This document shows positions 60,538 to 64,000 of a DNA stretch of 64,000 bases, piece after piece (position 1 is the stretch's first letter; the number at the start of each line of letters is the position of its first letter). This stretch comes from UBA2329 sp964577215 (GTDB lineage: Bacteria; Bacteroidota; Bacteroidia; Chitinophagales; Saprospiraceae), in NCBI GenBank assembly GCA_964577215.1, contig CAZNYK010000003.1, positions 12,874 to 76,873 on the forward strand, in the 5' to 3' direction. The notes beneath the pieces were generated by a model that saw only the letters and a list, made by a program, of their open reading frames with translations, did not search any database and had not been told where the DNA came from. A program made the translations under genes and the position numbers.

Positions 60538-61586
60538 TGCTTAAAAATCCGACGCCCAAGGAGATCGGCCTGCTGGCCTCCGTTTCCGTGACCGCCGCCG
60601 CGACCAGCGTCATTGTTTTGTTCTATTTCAGCCTCTCCTGGCTGCCGGCCCTTGCCGGCGTTTTGGCAGCAGGACTTTTGATCTTCATAGCCGCTTATCT
60701 CATCACTACGTATTACCTGAAGATGTATATCTATAGAAAGATCAAGGTGATATATAAAGTAATCCGCAAGCAGAAAATCTCCCCCAAGGAAAAATCCACG
60801 AATGTAGATATCAGCCGCCACCTGTTGGACGATGTAGCAGAGGAGGTTGAGGCCTGGGCAGACGACCATCAGAAAGAATTGGACAAATACAAATCCTGGG
60901 CAGAATACCGCCGCCGCTTCGTAGGCGATATTTCCCACGAACTGAAAACCCCGATTTTCAACATCCAGGGATTTCTCCACACCCTGCTCGACGGCGCCCT
61001 GGAAGACCCCAAGGTAAACCGACCCTACCTGGAAAGAGCAGCCAAAAACTTAGACCGCCTCAACACCATCGTGGAAGACCTCGAAGCCATTTCCAAATAC
61101 GAATCCGGCGAATTGGTACTCGATATGCAGGCTTTCGACCTGCGCAAGCTGGCTGAGGAGGTCTTTGAAGACCTCGAATTCAAAGCCGCCCGTAAAAATA
61201 TCCGCCTGGAATTCAAAGAAGGCGTGGGGCTTGTGTGCCGGGTGAGAGCCGACCGCGAAAGCATCAGGCAGGTGCTCATGAACTTAGTGAACAACTCCAT
61301 AAAATACGGCCAGGCAAACGGCAGGACAAAGATTGGCTTTTACGATATGGACCGCAATGTCTTGGTCGAAGTTGCCGATAACGGCATCGGCATCCCTGCC
61401 GACAAGCTCAAGCACGTCTTCGACCGGTTCTACCGCGTGGATGAAAGCCGCTCCCGCGAACAAGGCGGCTCCGGCCTCGGCCTTGCCATCGTAAAGCACA
61501 TAATCGAAGCGCACAACCAGACCATCACGGTGCGCAGTACGCCTAATTTGGGAAGTACTTTTGGGTTTACGCTGGAGAAGGCTTAA
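60537..61586 (+). CDS. Sensor histidine kinase without periplasmic domain
   Basis: The 349-aa kinase has two membrane segments close together (about 12-32 and 34-58) with almost no loop, then HisKA with H134 in DISHELKTPIFNIQ and a HATPase domain (LVNNSIKYG, DNGIGIP, GGSGLGLAIVKHI). It matches PhoR-like kinases that pair with PhoB-like regulators, but no phosphate genes are near. With no sensor loop the signal may come through the membrane or from a partner protein. Confidence 0.92.
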   Translation: MLKNPTPKEIGLLASVSVTAAATSVIVLFYFSLSWLPALAGVLAAGLLIFIAAYLITTYYLKMYIYRKIKVIYKVIRKQKISPKEKSTNVDISRHLLDDVAEEVEAWADDHQKELDKYKSWAEYRRRFVGDISHELKTPIFNIQGFLHTLLDGALEDPKVNRPYLERAAKNLDRLNTIVEDLEAISKYESGELVLDMQAFDLRKLAEEVFEDLEFKAARKNIRLEFKEGVGLVCRVRADRESIRQVLMNLVNNSIKYGQANGRTKIGFYDMDRNVLVEVADNGIGIPADKLKHVFDRFYRVDESRSREQGGSGLGLAIVKHIIEAHNQTITVRSTPNLGSTFGFTLEKA

Positions 61587-61644
61587 AATACCAACTCCTT
61601 CCTCGAAAAAAACCGATATTTGCGCCCCTGAATTCACCCGCATC

Positions 61645-63555
61645 ATGATCAGCGCCAACAACATTTTCGTCAAATACGGAGACCGCATACTCTTCGACCG
61701 CATCAGCATCACCATCGGCACGCGCGACCGCGCAGGCCTCGTGGGCCGCAACGGCGCCGGCAAGTCCACATTTCTCAAGATTATTGCCGGGCAAGTACGC
61801 CCAGACGAGGGCAACGTAGTGCGCCCCACGGAAAGCACCCTCGGTTTTCTTTACCAGGAAATGAACCTGCCCAAAGGCAAAACCGTCATCGAGGAAACCC
61901 TCACCGCCTTTGAAGAAGTGCGCAAATTGGAAAAGCGCCTGGAGGAAATCCACGTCGAATTGGATGAACGCACCGACTACGAAAGCGACGCCTACCACAA
62001 CCTGTTAGAAGAATTGGCCTCCGCCACCGACCGCTTTCACCACCTCGGCGGCGACACCATGCAGGCCGACTCGGAAAAGGTGCTCAAGGGCCTCGGCTTT
62101 GCCAATACCGATTTCCAACGCCTCACCGACGAGTTCAGCGGCGGCTGGCAAATGCGCATCGAATTAGCCAAAATGCTCCTCCAGCGCCCCGACTACCTCC
62201 TCCTGGACGAACCTACCAACCACTTGGACATAGAGTCCATCATCTGGCTGGAAGAGTTCCTCAAAGACTACGCCGGCGCCGTCATCGTCATCTCGCACGA
62301 CAAGCAGTTTTTAGACAACGTCACCACCCGCACCATCGAGATCGAACTCGGCAAGGCATACGACTACAAGGCGCCGTATAGCAAGTTTATAGCCCTGCGC
62401 GAAGAACGCCGGGAAAAGATGATGTCCGCTTTTGAAAACCAGCAGCGCGTCATAGCCCAAAAGGAGCGCACCATCAACCGCTTCATGGCCAAAGCCACCA
62501 AGACCAAGATGGCGCAGTCCATGCAAAAGCAATTGGACAAGATCGAGCGCATCGAAATTGACCCCGAAGATACGGCCGCCATGAACCTGCGCTTCACCCC
62601 TTCACCCCGCTCCGGGCAGATCGTGCTCGAAGGTCACAAGCTGTGCAAAAGCTACGGCGACAAAGCCGTGCTCGACAACGTGCACATCAAATTAGACCGG
62701 GGCGACCGCGTGGCTTTCGTAGGCCAGAACGGGCAAGGCAAAACCACCTTAGCCAAGATCATCGTACGGGAACTGGCCCTCACAAGCGGCGAGCTTCAGT
62801 ACGGTCACAATACCCAGATCGGATACTACGCCCAAAACCAGTCAGACATCCTCCAAACCAACCTCACCCTGCTGGAAACCATGGAGCAGGCCTCCCCGCC
62901 GGAAATGCGCACCCGCCTCAGAGCCATACTCGGCGCTTTCATGTTCAGCGGGGAAGACGTAGATAAGAAAGTATCGGTGCTCTCCGGCGGCGAGCGCGCG
63001 CGATTGGCCCTGGCATGTATGCTCCTGCGTCCTTTCAATCTGCTGGTATTGGACGAACCCACCAACCACCTGGACATCATCTCCAAAGACATTCTCAAAC
63101 AAGCCATTGCCGACTACGACGGCACGCTCATCATCGTTTCACACGACCGCGAATTCCTGGCAGGCCTCACTACCCGCACCATCGAATTCCGCGACCGCCA
63201 ACTCTTCGAGTACCTGGGCGACGTCAACTTCTTCCTCCAGAAACGCGCCCTGCGCAATATGCGCGAGGTGGAGATGTCGAAACCCCGGCCCGCTGCCGCC
63301 CCTACCCCGTCTTCGACGCCGCAACTTTCGACCGAAGAACGCAAACGCCTCACCCGCGCTGTGCAGAACGCCGAGCGCGCCGTAGAGAAGATCGAAGCGG
63401 AAATCGAAGCGCTGGAAGCGCAAATGGCCGGGCCGGGATTTTACGAAAGCCCGAACGCCCAGGACATCATAGAGCGCCACCGCAAAAAGCAGGCGGAACT
63501 GGAAGCCGCCATGGAGCTATGGGAAGAGGCGCAGATGGCGATGGAGGGGGTGTAA
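61645..63555 (+). CDS. ABC-F family ATPase (ribosome-associated)
   Basis: The 636-aa protein has two ABC domains on one chain and no membrane segment: Walker A GRNGAGKST and GQNGQGKTT, signatures FSGGWQMRIELA and LSGGERARLALA, both followed by LLLDEPTNHLD or LVLDEPTNHLD. A charged linker helix (about residues 240-310) and a C-terminal coiled-coil (about 555-630) are typical of ABC-F proteins such as Uup or EttA that work on the ribosome. ATG at 61645 is used; a longer frame overlaps the kinase gene. Ribosome binding is an inference from the family. Confidence 0.92.
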   Translation: MISANNIFVKYGDRILFDRISITIGTRDRAGLVGRNGAGKSTFLKIIAGQVRPDEGNVVRPTESTLGFLYQEMNLPKGKTVIEETLTAFEEVRKLEKRLEEIHVELDERTDYESDAYHNLLEELASATDRFHHLGGDTMQADSEKVLKGLGFANTDFQRLTDEFSGGWQMRIELAKMLLQRPDYLLLDEPTNHLDIESIIWLEEFLKDYAGAVIVISHDKQFLDNVTTRTIEIELGKAYDYKAPYSKFIALREERREKMMSAFENQQRVIAQKERTINRFMAKATKTKMAQSMQKQLDKIERIEIDPEDTAAMNLRFTPSPRSGQIVLEGHKLCKSYGDKAVLDNVHIKLDRGDRVAFVGQNGQGKTTLAKIIVRELALTSGELQYGHNTQIGYYAQNQSDILQTNLTLLETMEQASPPEMRTRLRAILGAFMFSGEDVDKKVSVLSGGERARLALACMLLRPFNLLVLDEPTNHLDIISKDILKQAIADYDGTLIIVSHDREFLAGLTTRTIEFRDRQLFEYLGDVNFFLQKRALRNMREVEMSKPRPAAAPTPSSTPQLSTEERKRLTRAVQNAERAVEKIEAEIEALEAQMAGPGFYESPNAQDIIERHRKKQAELEAAMELWEEAQMAMEGV

Positions 63556-63857
63556 TCAACCTCACTTCTTTGTGGCCAATCTTAGAATCCCGAATCATAT
63601 ACCCGAAAGGGTGTAATTCAATGCGTTTTAATCAAATTTACACCCGATTGGGTATATTTTAAAAAGCCCGGCCCAAGTGGACGGCGCAAATAGACCTCAG
63701 CTTCCTTAGCGACGCGATGAAAAAGCAGTATAAACCACTGATCGAGGAGCGGTTTGACAGGATTGGGTGAATTTGCCCGGCTTCGAGAGAATCTCTCGCC
63801 CCACAATGGTCCGGCGGAGCGGATTTATCTGCCGCCGGAGGCGCCGAATGCCAAAAG
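63556..63857. other. Intergenic stretch with an inverted repeat and possible gene remnant
   Basis: These 302 bp hold no confident gene. An inverted repeat lies at 63597-63657. A short plus-strand open stretch (about 63661-63769, containing MKKQYKPLIEERFDRIG) ends at a stop and has a plausible codon pattern; it could be a decayed piece of a gene but I do not recognise it. Confidence 0.4.
63597..63657. repeat. Inverted repeat of two ACCC-N4-GGGT hairpins
   Basis: The arms at 63597-63616 and 63638-63657 complement each other except at the four loop bases. Each arm is itself a small hairpin, ACCC-N4-GGGT. It lies 41 bp after the ABC-F stop. It may be an operator pair or a small repeat. Confidence 0.6.
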
Positions 63858-64000
63858 CTACCGCCGCGCCGCTATTTTTTCCAAAAGCCATTCCCTGTCG
63901 GCTACGCTTTTTTTCTCTTTGATCCTGGCGGCGATCTTCTCCTTTCTTGCGGGGTCCTGGGGCGGGCATTGGACGATCTGCAACAACAAGTTGGCGAAAT
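63858..64000 (-). CDS. Partial minus-strand gene running off the window
   Basis: On the minus strand an open frame from the window edge to TAG at 63858-63860 encodes 46 residues, beginning FANLLLQIVQCPPQ and ending WLLEKIAARR. It is charged, helical and has GC-rich third codon positions, which favours it over the antisense frame. The family is not recognised and the start lies outside the window. Confidence 0.45.
   Translation of the reverse strand, partial: FANLLLQIVQCPPQDPARKEKIAARIKEKKSVADREWLLEKIAARR

Noticed and set aside
63706..63969. Minus-strand open frame of 87 codons
   Set aside because: A different minus-strand frame ending at 63858 has better codon pattern and composition; this one is basic and low in complexity.

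Overview
The window comes from a chromosome of a Bacteroidota bacterium, most likely of the Saprospirales (Saprospira/Haliscomenobacter/Lewinella type). The signs seen directly are an LpxC-FabZ fusion gene, several very large secreted proteins with type IX secretion (T9SS) C-terminal signals and SprB repeats, a TonB receptor with STN and carboxypeptidase-regulatory domains, a lack of Shine-Dalgarno sites, and promoters of the Bacteroidota form TTTG-N18/19-TAnnTTTG. GC content looks to be about 55%, with AT-rich gaps. The family of the organism is an inference.

Layout. 1-1343: end of a peptidase/ABC exporter gene and its HlyD partner. 1672-4090: FAD oxidoreductase plus arginine deiminase-type enzyme. 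4245-11324: housekeeping and hypothetical genes (DUF5522, DUF6580, smpB, a lipoprotein, a DUF885 metallopeptidase, an ARPP-1 protein, pdxH) and a tRNA-Leu(GAG) followed by a 91-bp tandem array that repeats its own 3' end and terminator. 11677-17628 (minus): lipid A operon lpxD, lpxC-fabZ, lpxA, extended by an ABC ATPase, a glycosyltransferase and a MobA-like nucleotidyltransferase with overlapping ends. 17681-20733: a 47-aa membrane protein, a sodium/solute symporter and a DUF1611 P-loop protein. 21322-32835: two giant T9SS proteins flanking a three-gene arsenosugar cluster and a REP-associated tyrosine transposase bracketed by perfect palindromes.

33017-44375: an unknown helical protein, an EamA exporter, a lipoprotein with two tandem Uma2 nucleases that share a 130-nt identical block, a von Willebrand A membrane protein, a secreted amidotransferase-like protein, an HtrA protease, GtrA, an acyl-ACP thioesterase and an Rpn-type nuclease. 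44389-48021: ftsE with a coupled 33-aa membrane peptide, an unknown protein and sppA. 48242-56518: a 1815-aa adhesin with 12 SprB repeats and a TonB receptor. 56515-63555: tesB, an overlapping operon of a TlpA-like protein, sixA and a DUF4296 lipoprotein, a two-component system and an ABC-F ATPase. The right edge holds a partial minus-strand gene.

Themes: much of the window builds the cell envelope (lipid A, secreted adhesins, exporters, TonB receptor, periplasmic proteases). I see no CRISPR array, rRNA or prophage. The least explained structures are the tRNA-tail array, the RAYT/REP unit, the two tiny membrane proteins coupled to ftsE and to the symporter, and a recurring promoter layout that would give leaderless mRNAs.
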